Assembly (NCBI GenBank): GCA_015698045.1
Contig: BLAL01000059.1
Coordinates: forward strand, 253,001 to 317,000
Origin: Rhizophagus clarus
Lineage: Eukaryota > Glomeromycota > Glomeromycetes > Glomerales > Glomeraceae
Direction: 5' to 3'
Length of the DNA stretch: 64,000 bases
A program made the position numbers and the translations under genes. This document shows positions 23,704-36,227 of this stretch, in pieces; within the stretch, counting starts at the first letter, position 1, and the number at the start of each line of letters is the position of its first letter. Under the pieces are notes generated by a model. It was not told the DNA's origin. It saw only the letters and a list, made by a program, of their open reading frames with translations, and did no database searches.

Positions 23704-25060
23704 ATGGCAAGTATACCTGCAACAGATTATATTCCTGACAGTGAAGAAGAACTTTATGAAAACGAACCAAGTGATCTTTCTTCTATTTTAATAAATTATA
23801 ATTGAGGTTGTCGTACTTCTGGACGTGTAGAATTTTGGTAAGAAAATATATGATTTTAATTTTTTTTCAAATTTATTTTTTACAAAACATTTTACTAATG
23901 TTTCTATTCCTTTTTTCTAGACGGCCAGGATTTTTGGACGTGTAAAAATTTGGTAAAAGAAAATCTGATTTTATTTTTTTTTTTAAATTTATTTTTTACA
24001 AAACGTTTTACTAACATTTCTATACTTTTTTTCTAGACGGCCAAGGTTTTTGAACGCGTAGAAATTTGGTAAGAAAATATCTGATTTTATGCTTTTTTTT
24101 GAATTTATTTTTTATAAAACGTTTTACTAACGTTTCTATTCTTTTTTTCTAGACAGCTAGGGTTTTTGGACGCGTAGAGTTCTGGTAAAAGAAAATCTGA
24201 TTTTATGCTTTTTTTGAATTTATTTTTTATGAAACATTTTACTAACGTTTCTATTTTTTTTTTCTAGGCGGTTGGTATTTGGGAGCATGTAAAGCGATTC
24301 CAACGTGGATCAGGTAGAGGATTACAATGTTATGCAGATTTAAAACATTGGTAAAGTCATGTCCTATTTAGGACCAAAATGTTTAGGGCAGGAGGGGCAT
24401 TGCTCAGGGGAACAATTTTTCCTGCCGCAAATATGGCAAAGGAAGATGACTTCAGAGGGAAGGTGCCAAGTGATGCGTTGAATTTTGGATAGAAAAACTG
24501 AAATATTTTTTGATTTTGATTTTTAAAGAAACGTTTTACTAACGTTTCTATTATCTTATTTTTTTTAGGCGATCGGGTATTTGGATGTATTGAATTTTGA
24601 TAAGAAAAACCAAAATATTTTTTTGATTTAATTTTTAAAGAAACGTTTTACTAACGTTTCTATTATCTTATTTTTTTTCTAGGTGATTGGGTATTTGAAT
24701 TTCGGTAAGAAAAACTGAAATATTTTTTTGATTTAATTTTTAAAGAAATGTTTTACTAACGTTTCAAATTTGTATTTTTTTTTAAGTGACTAGTTCTTTG
24801 GACGCGTTGTATTTCGGTAAGAAAAACTAAAATATATATTTTTTTTGATTTAATTTTTGACGAAACATTTTATTATCATCATTTTCCTCTTCTTTTTTAG
24901 ACGGTCAGTTTCGATTTCAAAATTTCGAAGTCCTTTTCAACTTTGACTTGCAGGTGAGTTTCAAAAAGAAAATTTAAAACTTCATTTGAAACCCATTTTT
25001 TATTAACTTTTTTTCAATTTTCATTTTTAGGACTTTGATTTTGTTTATAATTTGATTATA
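23704..25060 (+). pseudogene. Unrecognised gene with tandem 32-nt exon-like units
   Basis: ATG 23704 opens MASIPATDYIPDSEEELYEN, acidic, continuing to a TGA at 23803 and then GCRTSGRVEFW before a GTAAG donor at 23838. Downstream, segments 23921-23952, 24037-24068 and 24153-24184 are each exactly 32 nt, preceded by a CTAAY branch-like sequence and TTTTCTAG, and followed by GTAAG/GTAAAAG. One frame of each reads like the first: ARIFGRVKI, AKVFERVEI, ARVFGRVEF. A fourth (24268-24350) is 83 nt, ending in GRGLQCYADLKHW. Later units (24569, 24683, 24787, 24901) are degenerate, the first with a GT-to-AT donor. Function unknown; see finding. Confidence 0.5.
23839..24900 (+). repeat. Tandem array of intron-plus-microexon units (~115 bp period)
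   Basis: Eight or so units share a layout: donor GTAAGA, an AT-rich stretch, ACGTTTTACTAACGTTTCTA (branch-like), a T tract, CTAG acceptor, and a short exon-like core. The first three cores are the same length and alignable. Later cores diverge. Confidence 0.7.
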
Positions 25061-25859
25061 GTAGGTCTCCAATCTGGCTTTGACTTCATTATCAAAATCA
25101 GAAGAGCAAGTCTGCGGATTTTCACATTGTCGGGTGCTTGTATTGGGAAAATGTGATTGGTAGATGCTTACTATGTTTATTTGATTTCAAAATAACTTTT
25201 ATCATAGTGTTATAGTATTTGTATTAATAATTGCAAAATGATTGTAAAACAATTAAAATTAATTTGAAATCCATTACAATTATATTATAAATTCATTATA
25301 AATTCATTATAAATTTATTATAAAGTATTTTAAAACTATTACCAAATAATTACAAAATGATTATAAAACCATTATAGTTTATCTGACATTATTTCATAAT
25401 GAAATTATAAGCCTATATAACATGGTTGACACAATGTATTAAATCTACGTAAAAATAACATTATAGCTATATCAAAAGCATATCAAAAACTTTGATATTT
25501 TTAGTAAAGTATTTAATATGTAAACTACCAAAATATGCTAAAATTTAATGTAAATCAATTGGTTAATTTTTTATGTACATCACATTTTATCAAAAAAAGG
25601 GATGCATTACTTTTGTGGTTTTTATATTTTTTAATAAATTTAGCATTTTACAAAAATTAATTATATGTTTTATTATAAATTAAATAATAGATAAATATTA
25701 AATGTTCCAAATTATTAAAAAAAAATATTATTTTAATAGTTTATTAATTAATTTTATTTAAATAGTATATTTAGTAATTATTGTATTAATATATATAAAA
25801 TTATAAGATTAATACTAATATAATTATAAAATATAAAAAAAATATGTATATTTTATAAT
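25061..25859. other. AT-rich non-coding DNA
   Basis: 25,200-25,400 has imperfect repeats of ATTATAAATTCATTATAAA type. No gene seen. Confidence 0.45.
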
Positions 25860-26710
25860 AAAATTATTAAATTTTTTGTGGTACTTTATGTTTTTTCCGA
25901 TAATAAAGGGTAATTGAATTTCTGATTTAGGAAGTTTATTTTAGGAAAAAAAACTTTTTTAATTTTTTCTAGATAATTGATCTAAGGAAATTTGTCATAG
26001 TAGTAGCGATATACTCTTTACTCAGTTATAATTAGATTGCAATTAATTTACCTCGCGAATATCACTAACTGGAACTTTATTTTTGTGTTAGAGTATTGTA
26101 CAACATGAAGTAATTAGGGGGTTATTTTTATTACACGATGAATAATGTAACAAATTTGATAAATACACTAATTCATTATAATATTACTTGATATAGATAT
26201 TTAAAATAAAAATCTCCCTCTGTTTATAAAATTAATTGTTCAGTTAAAGATCTTGTTTTTATGCAGCTATCCTGCATAGATGATTTTAAGTAAACTTTGT
26301 CGATTATATTATATATAAATAATTAATTTTCATGCAAAAAAAAAGACTTCATAAATATTTAAATTGTAAATAAACAATTTAATTAATCTTTAAGTTATGT
26401 AATTGCAGGCAATGGTTTCGTAGACAAGGAGAAATTCTTTTTAATTATTCGAAGTCGGTTGATGAAAAATAAGCTTTCAAATTCCTAATTTAGTTATTAA
26501 TTATGGTGGTGTTACAATACATGCGTAATATCCATATTGCAAAAGTTGAGATGCTTAATGTTATTGTTACGAGATAAAACAGTATCCCGTTCTGTGTAAC
26601 TATGTAATAAGTCCTTAAGTACTAGCTTACTTATATATAAATTCACAAGTAAAAATAAATAAATATAAAATATTTATTTCTACCGCATTAAATTATTAAT
26701 TAGTATAGAC
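25860..26710 (+). repeat. Kelch upstream module, copy 2
   Basis: The same landmarks as at 20.4-22.1 kb in opposite orientation: a GTGGTACTTTATGTTTTTTC line, GTACAACATGAAGTAATTAG, TATGTAATTGCAGGCAATGG, CAGTATCCCGTTCTG, and a TATATAAATTCAC box just before the kelch relic ATG at 26711. Confidence 0.6.
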
Positions 26711-26765
26711 ATGTCAAAAAATTCTTTAGTTTATTTTACTATATTATGGATACTGTTACTTCTTT
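26711..26765 (+). pseudogene. Kelch 5' stub: leader only
   Basis: MSKNSLVYFTILWI matches the leader of the 30,972 gene (MSRISLVYFTILWI) and then runs into unrelated sequence after TACTTCT. Only the first 15-18 codons remain. It marks a third kelch gene truncated in its signal peptide. Confidence 0.75.
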
Positions 26766-28427
26766 TTTTGGACTTTGAGTTTTAGAAGCTGCCTGTTGGT
26801 TATGTTTTTGAGTTATATGAATATGTTTCAATTTTGAGTCTTGAGCTTCTTGGTTTTTTTTGAGTTGCGTGTGTATAAACCATTTTACAATATTTTCTTA
26901 AATGTAAACTTTTTTTTTTAAGAAATTATTAATAATAAAATCTTTGAACGTGAGAAAGTTTTTAAATCAGTGAAACATGAGAAAGTTTTTAACTCACTGA
27001 TATTTGGATCATATGGTTTATTTCATAGTATAATTTAATAGTGACTTATTTAGACTTATTTAACATGATTATTAATGATTATAACAGATAAAGTTTATGG
27101 AGTTTGTTATAAGCCACTGTAAAGTTTAATTACTATACTGATCATAATAGAGGGTAAAGATTATCAATAATTACCAACCTTTTACGCCTTCATTCTATTA
27201 ATTACTATTATTATTAACTAAACAAACCCATAAAAGGTTAATAATAGAGTTTCTAATAAATAAATATGAATAAAATTCAGTATTTAAAATTTAAATCGAT
27301 ATCAATGTCCAAATTGCCCAAAATGGTTTTCAGAAAGAAAATATCTTACAAATCATCTTAAATCTCTGTTGATTAAAATTCTATCTAATCCTTTAGTACT
27401 ATTCAATGGTACGATTTTGCCAATATCACTCAATCTTATCTTTATGAATGTCCTCTTCTCAAAGATTTTTAAGAATTCATGTTTATTCAAATTAAATCCA
27501 TTCAGGAAGTAGTACATATTATTCCACGGTTCAATTATGAAATCAATATTTTGTTAATAGATTTATTTGGTAAAATGAATGTTATTATTGCAAAAAAAAA
27601 ATTGTTTATATCTTCAATTTGTCAGCCGGCAGATTGATGATCAGGGTCATTATTTTTTACATTCTATTAAATAATTAATAATTCGTTAAAAAATAAATTA
27701 AATAATTAATAATCCTACAAAAAATGTATTGCAAAAATAGAATTTGTGATTATTAATATATATATATATAAAAAATAGATTATGGACTATTCCGTAAAAT
27801 TACAGTATATTTAAAATCGATATAGGACGTTTGTTGTGGTCCAATTAATGTAATTGTAAGTTATCATTTATTCGACGCATGTTTTGGACATTTATGTTAA
27901 TTTTACGTGAGAATCATAACGTAAAATTTACAATTTTGATCAGGGACTATCTGATAATTTAGTGATGTAATTCCATGGATAGAAAGGGAGGGGAAAAGGG
28001 TAGTTAGTTTCGCGAGTAATGGTACTAGCATTAATAATGATGAAATTAGTAGTAGTTAATGTCGGATAGCGGGAAGGAACTGCCATTATTGCTTTTGCAA
28101 ACGTTTAGGGGCGGGCAGGCATAATTTATGCTTTATTCCTCCTTTGAAACACCCGCTAACTGTCTTATTTTTTCGCTTTGCATAGCAATCGGATCCTTTC
28201 CTGTATATTACATGAAAAATAAAAAAGCTTTTACTTTGAATTTTAAACGTGTGTGCGTGTTATGGAATCACAGATAATTCTATAAGTTCTGATTATTATT
28301 TTTTATTACAAGTTTTAATCATCAAGTGCAATATGAAATTAATATGAAATAGTTGAAACTAAAAATAAAAGCATGATAATAGAAATTCATCTCGAAGAAA
28401 TACCAGGCATCTACATATTTTCGTATA
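26766..28427. other. Intergenic; nothing recognised
   Basis: AT-rich with a short (TA)n at about 27,760. A Cys/His-like spaced string near 27,310 (CPNCPKWFSERK-type translation) hints at a zinc-finger fragment but has no open context. Confidence 0.35.
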
Positions 28428-29657
28428 TCAGGTATATACTTCATACAATTTTAGTTTTATCAGCTCGAGAATTTTATCTAGTTTTTTACCATTATCCACT
28501 AGTTTTTTACCATTATCTGCTATTTTTTTACTATTATCTTCTATTTGTTTACCATTTTCTTCTATTTGTTTGCGTAAATTATTATAGTTTGCGTTTATCT
28601 CCAAGCTACTTAGCCGCAATGTTTCTAATTCTACGCAATCTTTCATCCTGTGCTGGAAAGGATCATTTATCTTTCCATGGATGGCAGGATAATAATAGTG
28701 GTTATTAATATCCTTTTTTTGTTCCATATTGTGAACAACGACCTTACTAAGATGGATATGAAAATGGGCGTGGCATTTCAATGCGTTCTTATCCTTAGCA
28801 GTTTCGCTTTCCCAAGAACCAAAGTTAATAGAATAACATTCTACCGGATATGTCTGTCCGAACTTCCATAAAAAGTCTTTTACTACATCTTATAGGATCG
28901 TCTTCCAAAAATCATTGTTTACGATTAGTTCTCTGTTAGTTTTATGTTCCAGAGGAGCCACGAGTAGTTCTCTGACGTGATCTTGTCTTGAGAGTACGAC
29001 GTATGATGGATATGATTTATCTTTTTTAAACACAACTCGTTCGTCTTCTGCGTACCAGTTACATGAAGTTGGTTTTTTAGACTGCTGAGGCACATTGGTT
29101 TTTCTACAGAAAATATTAGGCTCAGCATAACGAGTGTCATGTCTAGTGCCGGTTTTATTATCCGAATATGATATAATATTAGTGATTTTGTCTAATAAAT
29201 AACGTAGAGAGCTATGTGGATACTTACTTGAAATGCAATCTGCGTGTGTCGCACAATAAATTCTTGAGAGAACAGGAGTCAATGATATTTCAGGAATCGA
29301 TGGTCTGTATGAACTTCTCACGCTATTAACATATTCCCTAGCCGCAGCTAACACCATATTTTTCTCTTCAGCGTCTTTAGCTTTAACATAATATAACATG
29401 TCAAACCAGATCTCCGCTGGAAAGTATAGTTGAAATTCCCATTGAGGATGTTTCACAGGAACTATTTCTATTCTATACGATTTCTTAAACAAAGCATGCT
29501 CTTTGTTGTCAATGAAATCTAAACATTTCTTGCCTAGAGACGCTAACGCCTTAGATACACGATCAGGAGTGTCTTCTATATTCTCGATAGTACCAATTTT
29601 GACTATTGGTTTTTTGTCCCAAGAAAACATGGGTTCAATAGTATATTTTATTGTCAT
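28428..29657 (-). pseudogene. Unrecognised protein with HxHxHxH motif and coiled-coil end; one internal TAA
   Basis: One frame runs 410 codons from ATG 29657, interrupted only by TAA at 28892-28890. The N-terminal 255 residues (MTIKYTIEPMFSWDKKPIVK start) match no family I can name. After the stop the same frame continues through YSINFGSWESETAK and CHAHFHIHLS, whose alternating His pattern resembles the histidine triad of HIT-type nucleotide hydrolases. It ends in Asn/Lys heptads (KQIEENGKQIEDNSKKIADN) that should form a coiled coil. A single stop and no frameshift imply recent loss, a polymorphism or a base error. The HIT assignment is tentative. Base composition is less AT-skewed than the surroundings. 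Confidence 0.55.
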
Positions 29658-29929
29658 TTTCTACAGACAAAAGTATTTCAGTTTGAGTAAAGTTTAATAC
29701 TTTTAAGTATAATATTTTTACATTTTAAAATATAACAATCATGATTACGTATTTACGTATATACCGGTACTAGTTGTACTACGTACTGTAACTGCATCAT
29801 TTTTTAAAGTAATTTAAGCCAGTTTGGCATTGCTAATTAAGATATATTTATATTCATAATTCAAGCGACTAATCAGAAATTAATATTCGGGTTTACAGAT
29901 GACCAGGTTTAACCGATTTTATCGCAACC
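29658..29929. other. Short intergenic gap, upstream of the HxHxHxH gene
   Basis: No features beyond a likely promoter for the minus-strand gene. Confidence 0.4.
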
Positions 29930-30971
29930 GGTTCTAAACCCCATATGTAATAACGAATCTTTATAACATTCCAACGTTATCTTTTTAAATGTGTTCTAAA
30001 CTTTTATCATTTTAAACGCAAAAAAAAAAAAATTTATTTCCATCGTTTCGCCAAAAGTTTTGTATAAATAAAATTTTTAATAGCACAGATAAGTTTCCGT
30101 TTGCGTCCCTTTTGATATTTTTTTTTTTTTTTTTTTTTTACTGTATAATTTCTTTTATTGAAACGTTACATTTTCAGCGATAGGATAAAAAATTTTTTTT
30201 CTTTTTATTATTTTTTTTCGATTATATAATAAAGAAGTATTATTTGTGAATTCGTTCTTTTAAAAAGTTTGTTAAATACAGAATAAGAAAAGTTTTTTTG
30301 TGGTACTTTATTATTTTTTCCGATAATAAAGGGGTAATTTGAATTTCTTAGATATGGAGTAGGATTCTGATTGCTATTAAATTTCCTTACAAAATTAACT
30401 TTGTATTAGAGCATTGTACAACATGAAGAAATTAGGGGTTATTTTTATTCTACGATAATTCAAATAATTTATTTTCATGCAAAAAAAAGTGACTTAAATA
30501 AAGGTTAATTAAATTGTTTATTTACAAATTTAAATTTTTATGAAGTTATGTAATTGCAGGCAATGGTTTCGTAGGCAAGGAAAATTTCTTAGTCCGAAGG
30601 GGGTTTTTTTCGAAAGCTAACTGTAAATATTCCAAGTATCTACTTACACTGTATAAAGTTTAGTAGTTGTGATACTTGTCGATCGTTAATTTTTAATTAT
30701 TTGATGAAAAATAAGCATTCAAATTCCTAATTTAGTTGTTATGGTGGTGTTACAATACATGCGGAATAATGTTAATATCATATTGCAAAAGTTATGCTTA
30801 ATGTTATTGTTGCGAGACAAAACATTAAGATTTAGTATCCCGTTCTATGTAACTATGTAGCAAGTACTTAAGTATTATGCGTTTATATAAATACACCAAA
30901 TTTTTTTTGTAAAAAAAAAAAAAAAAAAAAATTAAATAAATTTTTTATTTCTATCGCATAAGAATATAGTC
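29930..30971 (+). repeat. Kelch upstream module, copy 3
   Basis: The inverted counterpart of 20,441-22,075. It matches over the CCAACGTTATCTTTTTAAATG block, the TTTCGCCAAAAGTTTTGTAT line, the pyrimidine/T run, GTACAACATGAAG, TTGCAGGCAATGGTTTCG and GTCGATCGTTAATT. Confidence 0.65.
30882..30897 (+). promoter_or_regulatory. Candidate TATA box of the 31-kb kelch gene
   Basis: TTTATATAAATACACC about 75 bases upstream of ATG 30972; conserved in the 20.4-kb sister. Confidence 0.5.
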
Positions 30972-32775
30972 ATGTCGAGAATATCTTTAGTTTATTTTAC
31001 TATATTATGGATATTACTTCAAGTACTAGTTGAAGTAAATTGTCAAATGACCCCTTTTAAGCCAAGTGTATTTTACGGTCATACTGCTACACTCATCAAT
31101 AATAAATTGTATGTTTTGGGTGGTTTGAATTTTAATGGTAATCCAGTAAAAGAATTTTTTTATCTTGATGTTTCAGTCCCATTTAATACTCAAGAATTAT
31201 CATGGAAAGACTTATCAGATCTTAATATGGTTCCACCTAACTATTTTGCTACATCAGTTAAAGGTGGTCCAAATAATGATACATTATTTTTTTATGGAGG
31301 ACTCACTACTGATCAAACAATGGCATTAGTTTATACGTTTGATTCACAAAGTATTGTATGGAGTATTCCAAATATAACTGGAGTTAATACGGTTAGAAAA
31401 TATTTTTTAACAGCTATTATCAATAATGACGGAAGGATGTATTTATGGAGTGGAACTGTTAGTGGTACCAATTCTTTTGTAAATGAAATGCTTATTTTAG
31501 ATACAAAAAATCTTAGTTGGAGTCAAGGAAATTTATTTAATGCACCAATTCCAAGACGTAGTTATGGTACCGCTTTATTACCAAACAATAAGATTATTTA
31601 TATGGGTAAGCGAGTAATTTTATTTCTCGCATATATTTTGTTAATTATACTAATGTAGAACACTAATCGTCTAGGTGGTACGAGTGTAGGCACTACATAT
31701 AATGATAAGACTTTGAATATTGAAACAGGATCAGCTTTACCATTAAGTGAGGTAAATTAATGAAGGTATAAACTTTCTTTTTTTAAAAAAAAAAAATTAA
31801 TTAAGATAAATTATTTATATAGATTTATATTTATGATACGATTTATGACAATTGGGATACAAAAGTAAGTTATATACTGTAAATAATTATAATGAAAATT
31901 TTTATATTTAGGTATGAATTTAATTAATTATTATTAAATTTAGATAACATCGGGGAAAATTCCTTCTAATAGAGTTGGTTTTTCCACAGTTCTTGGCATG
32001 TAATTAAATAAGAATATTATTGATTACTATTAAAAGGTTGAGTATTATTAATTATTATAATTGTATTTTTACTCCAGGTTTAGATGGTCAACGAATTATA
32101 ATTTATGGAGGATGTTTTGTTAATCCTGGATATTTAGATACTACACTTTACGTATTAGATTTAAATACTTATAATTGGTATGTTCCAAAAATTTCTGGGA
32201 ATATACCAAATCCTAGAGCTTTTCATAAAGCAAACGTAGTTGGAAAATATATGGTTATATCATTTGGTAAATATGATACTTTATGATGCTGTTTAAGCTA
32301 GTTTAATTTAATTATTATTTTAAACATATATAATCATTTAATAGGGAATGGTGATAGAGCAGCAGGTGAAAATGATATATTATTACTTGATATTAGCAAT
32401 AATGATGAATATGTATGGACAACAACGTTTGATCCTGTTGATCCTTCAGTTCCAAAAAACAGTACTATGCCATCACCTTCATTTTTACCACCATCACACC
32501 CACCATCAAACAATACAACTGGTATAGTTTTGGGATCTTTATTGAGTGGCATTTTATTATCAGTTGGAAGTTTCTTGATATATAAATGGAATAAAATAAA
32601 CAAAAACAAAAAACTAATTATGGAGACGAAAATTATAACGATTACAATCATGAAGAAAATGAACTTCCTATCGAAAGGAATATCCATAATTATGAACAAG
32701 CGATCAATAATAATAGTGAGCAGGAAGTTGTTCAAATACCTAGAAATGAAAATACAATCAACTATGAGCCAATAA
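30972..32775 (+). CDS. Kelch-repeat membrane protein, six exons, frameshifted tail
   Basis: Exons 30972-31605, 31675-31751, 31823-31864, 31944-31995, 32078-32266 and 32345-32775 give a 474-residue frame. The intron after 31995 begins GC rather than GT (TCTTG-GCATGT); the sister has GT there. Signal peptide (ILLQVLVEVNCQ), about six kelch blades and the TM helix GIVLGSLLSGILLSVGSFLI are intact. Straight after YKWNK, an A run one base shorter than in the sister shifts the frame, so the tail reads an unrelated 60-residue basic stretch ending at 32775. The old tail continues out of frame to 33124 with a second indel near 32997 and a TAA. The product would be a kelch ectodomain anchored without its normal tail, or the gene may be dying. 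Confidence 0.75.
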
Positions 32776-33124
32776 TGATTCTACCTCCAGTAATTAACAA
32801 GAATAACTATAATAAAAATACAATCAACCACGAGCCAACAATAACTCCAGTTAATAATTATTATGGACAAGAAATTAAAAATGAAAATGCAACCAACCAT
32901 GAACCAATAACTATAGTTGATACTAATAATTATAATTACGAACAAGAAGTTAATCCAACATCTAACAATACTAATAGGTTATCATCGCAAATTTTAAATA
33001 TAAATTTCTTCAGGCTGTTAAACAAGAAATTGACCAGAATTTGAAAAATTAAACTCTTCAGGCTGTTAGAGAGGAGAATTCTAGTAATTTTAATATTGCA
33101 AAAAATAACAAAAGACAAGATTAA
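32592..33124 (+). pseudogene. Remains of the kelch cytoplasmic tail, out of frame
   Basis: A second frame reads NYGDENYNDYNHEENELPIE through repeats of NHEPxxxPVNNYxGQEI to NTNRLSSQIL, matching residues of the intact sister. After an indel near 32,997 the KQEIDQNLKN part reads in a third frame and meets TAA. This shows the loss of tail frame is recent. Confidence 0.75.
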
Positions 33125-33672
33125 ATTAAATAATTAATTGTTAACTTATTATATTTTAATGGCAAAAATGAAAAAAAAAATCCACATAGAATTTTCAATA
33201 TCGTAACAACAAACCAGTTTTTTTTAAAGCGTACAATATGTATTTAATAAATATGATCATGCTGATTTTTCATGATCGATATTAAACAGCAATAGTTTAT
33301 TCGCGTACTATAACTGTTTGTAAGCATTAGCCATACGATAAAATAGATATTATACAGTGTTGTATCATGACGTTAACCAATATAATTACAACACCGTACA
33401 ATATCCATAAAATATTTTATGTTAAAAAGCTAGAATCATTAACAGACAACTATTACAAGTTTCAGTATTAGGTATTCGAAATCAAAACATATTTAGATAC
33501 TGTGCCTATTGTGCCACCCAATGACTCAGTGACGCTAGATCATGTGGCAAACCATGAACCAACAATAATTCCAGCTAATAAGAAATTATGCAAACACCCA
33601 AAAATGAAAATCATATAACCAACCATACCATGAACCAATAACTATAGTTAATACTAATAATTATAAATTATA
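33125..33672 (+). pseudogene. Kelch tail relic fragments and flank
   Basis: About 33,545-33,670 holds strings such as NHEPTIIPANKKL and NHEPITIVNTNNYK in broken frames, another copy of the tail repeat. The rest is AT-rich flank with no gene. Confidence 0.5.
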
Positions 33673-33809
33673 GTGCTTGTAGCGATTAATATCACAATTA
33701 TTAACCAATGCTAGCAGATGATTGGTAAGGATTTGGCCACGTAATGGCCAAATCTGTCCAATCAGAATGCAGCATTGGTTAATAATTGTATATTTATCAA
33801 CGCAAGCAC
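33673..33809. mobile_element. 137-bp palindromic MITE
   Basis: GTGCTTG at the left and CAAGCAC at the right begin long inverted arms (ACAATTATTAACCAATGCT and its inverse), with a central hairpin GATTTGGCCACGTAATGGCC. It lies within the kelch tail relic. No coding capacity. Confidence 0.7.
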
Positions 33810-34349
33810 AATAATGATATTATCGTGTGACATTATGATGATTCGTTAAACTATTAATAAACTCAAATTAAGCTATAATAAACTAGTTTTTATCATCTTT
33901 TTTTTCTTTATCCAATTTTATTTCTCTCTATCTTCTAACATTTTTTACACTTTATCCACAAACAATTTCGTTATTGCAAAATCACTGCTTAATGATAATA
34001 TTCTAAAAAATTTTATTATATTTTTTTAATAATCAATTTAGCAAAATTAAACCTTTTCTAGATAATCGTAAAGTTATTAATTTAACAAACAGTAATATTG
34101 AAGCTACAAGAAAGCCATTGAGAGATTTGAATGAAATTCAAGTGAATAAAAGTCAAAATTTGGAAGAATTGGTTTCGAAATTAACAGCTGATAAAGTTTT
34201 TATCAATTCTGTTGTTATTTTCAATAATGATCTTAATAGCCATAATTAATAATTACAACACATGTATTGTATATAGCTTAAATAAAGTTTATTGTAATTA
34301 TTAAACTTACGCATAAAAAATAATTAAATTACAAATCATCATCATCATA
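33810..34349 (+). other. Orphan 3' exon-like fragment in AT-rich DNA
   Basis: From a TTTAG acceptor-like site at about 34,040, a frame reads FLDNRKVINLTNSNIEATRK and EIQVNKSQNLEELVSKLTAD to a TAA near 34,249. It lacks a start codon. Composition is protein-like and the heptad-like Leu spacing suggests a helix. I do not recognise it. Confidence 0.35.
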
Positions 34350-34562
34350 CAGCGGAGCACGATAATTATAATTATGGACAAGAAGTTATTTCAACATCAG
34401 ACAACACGAATAGGTTATCATCGCAAATTTTAAAAGATGAAATTCTTCAGGTCGTTAAACAAGAAATTGGCCGGAATTTGAAAAATGAAATTCTTCAAGC
34501 TGACAGAGAGGATAATTTTAATAATTTTAATATTACAAGAAATAATACAAGACAAGATTAAG
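34350..34562 (+). pseudogene. Kelch tail relic, open frame retained
   Basis: NYNYGQEVISTSDNTNRLSS through KDEILQVVKQEIGRNLKNEI to a TAA at 34,560 matches the last 70 residues of the 18.1-kb gene without interruption. No kelch exons precede it. It is either the end of a duplicated gene whose body was lost, or a recently copied tail. Confidence 0.65.
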
Positions 34563-36227
34563 TTAATAATCAATTCATTATGCTTTAATGAAAAAAAAAT
34601 GAAAAAAAAAAACGGTTTAGTATTTAGGATTTTTAACAATGAAAATTTTTTTTTAAAAAACATACAATATATTGTTTAATAAATATTAGTATCTCGAATC
34701 ACCAGCAAGAGAATCATAACAATACGACTTGTATAGTGTATATTTTATTATTTTTATGTTCAGACTCTGGAGCGTAATTGTTGCGTGATGTTATTGCATA
34801 TTCGGTACAATAGTACAGTACAAACAACTTCCCGTTTTCTGAAGATGGTTTGTTTAAATCTTAGCTTTATTTTCAAGTAGATGGTAACACTACATATTAG
34901 TTGATAATGTTTATTTGTTTATTGGGGTTACTTGAGCTTTATTAAATTTGGTGTAAATTTGAACAAATTTGTTTATTTCAAGCCCAGTAAATTATTTTAG
35001 GACTTTTGAATTGGTTAAAAATAAAAATCAACTTATTAAAGGTTTTCTGTATTATATTTATTAAGTTCACTTCGAAGGTGATACATCTGGTAAATTTGCG
35101 TAGGCTATTAATTATTATTTTTAATACTAATTGTATCATCGCAACGTTAAAAATAACCCTATAAAAGTAAATGTCTGGAAAATGTCTGGAAAATGTCTAA
35201 AAATGTCTAAAAATGTCTAAAAATTGTCCAAAATAATTTTGGTATATCCGGAAAATGTTCATTTTTGGTACATATCTGGTACTTAAAATTTTGACATATC
35301 TGAACTTTGTTGAGTATAAATTTTTGGACAAATTCTGGACAAATTCTTAATGTACCGAAATGACTCAAATGAGAACACAGGGTGTCTGGAATTTCAGGAC
35401 AATTTTTGGATGATTTTTCTGAAATTTTTTTTTTCTAGTCATTTTCTGAACACTTATTTTTTATAGGGACTGCTTATAACAAACAAAATAATGCTTATTT
35501 TATTTATATATAGTAGTTCGAGTGAAGGAAGTTTTTGAATTTTTATTCAAATTTCAAATTCATAAGATTAGATTTGTATAAATTATATGTAAATTTATAG
35601 CAGGAAAAAATTAAAGTTTAGTAAAGGGTATATTTTGTACATTGTATTTATTTACAGTTTAGATATATTTAATTGTAGAAGCTTACATAGAGAATACTTT
35701 AAAGTACGCTAAAGTCATCTTTAACTTTTTTATTAAAAACAAAATTATACCAATTTTATAATGCTAGGTTTATTTGAAATTAATAAAAATAATAAAGATA
35801 TCTCTAAAACATTAATAATAATTTTATAAATTAATTATTTTATTTATTTATTTATTTATTTATTTTTTTTAAAAAATTGCAAGTTTTTAAAATCGCTCTT
35901 TTTTTCTGAAAAAAAGATTTGACCAATAAAATTCATTGAATATATCACATCTGACCTTACGTGATGTGACATTACTGAGGTTAGTAAATTATAAATCGGC
36001 CTGAGTCATTGGCGCCTCAGACTAATAATTATCGATTAGACAATTATAGTCTGATCTATTAATTCCATTTTTTTTTTTAACCTCATATTGAAAAAGTATT
36101 TAAATGAGGATTAATAATTTTAAAGAAAGTCAGTACATTGTACTACCTCCTTCAGTTCATTTTATCTGTTTCTTTTTATGCTTTGAATTTTTGATGTCAC
36201 ATTAATATAACAAAATAAGTATATTAT
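34563..36227. other. Intergenic; short repeats
   Basis: 35,162-35,345 has tandem AAAATGTCTGG/AAAATGTCTAA units and related TCTGGACAAATT lines. About 35,838-35,870 is a (TTTA)n microsatellite. 36,130-36,230 is the 3' flank shared with copy e. No gene. Confidence 0.5.
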
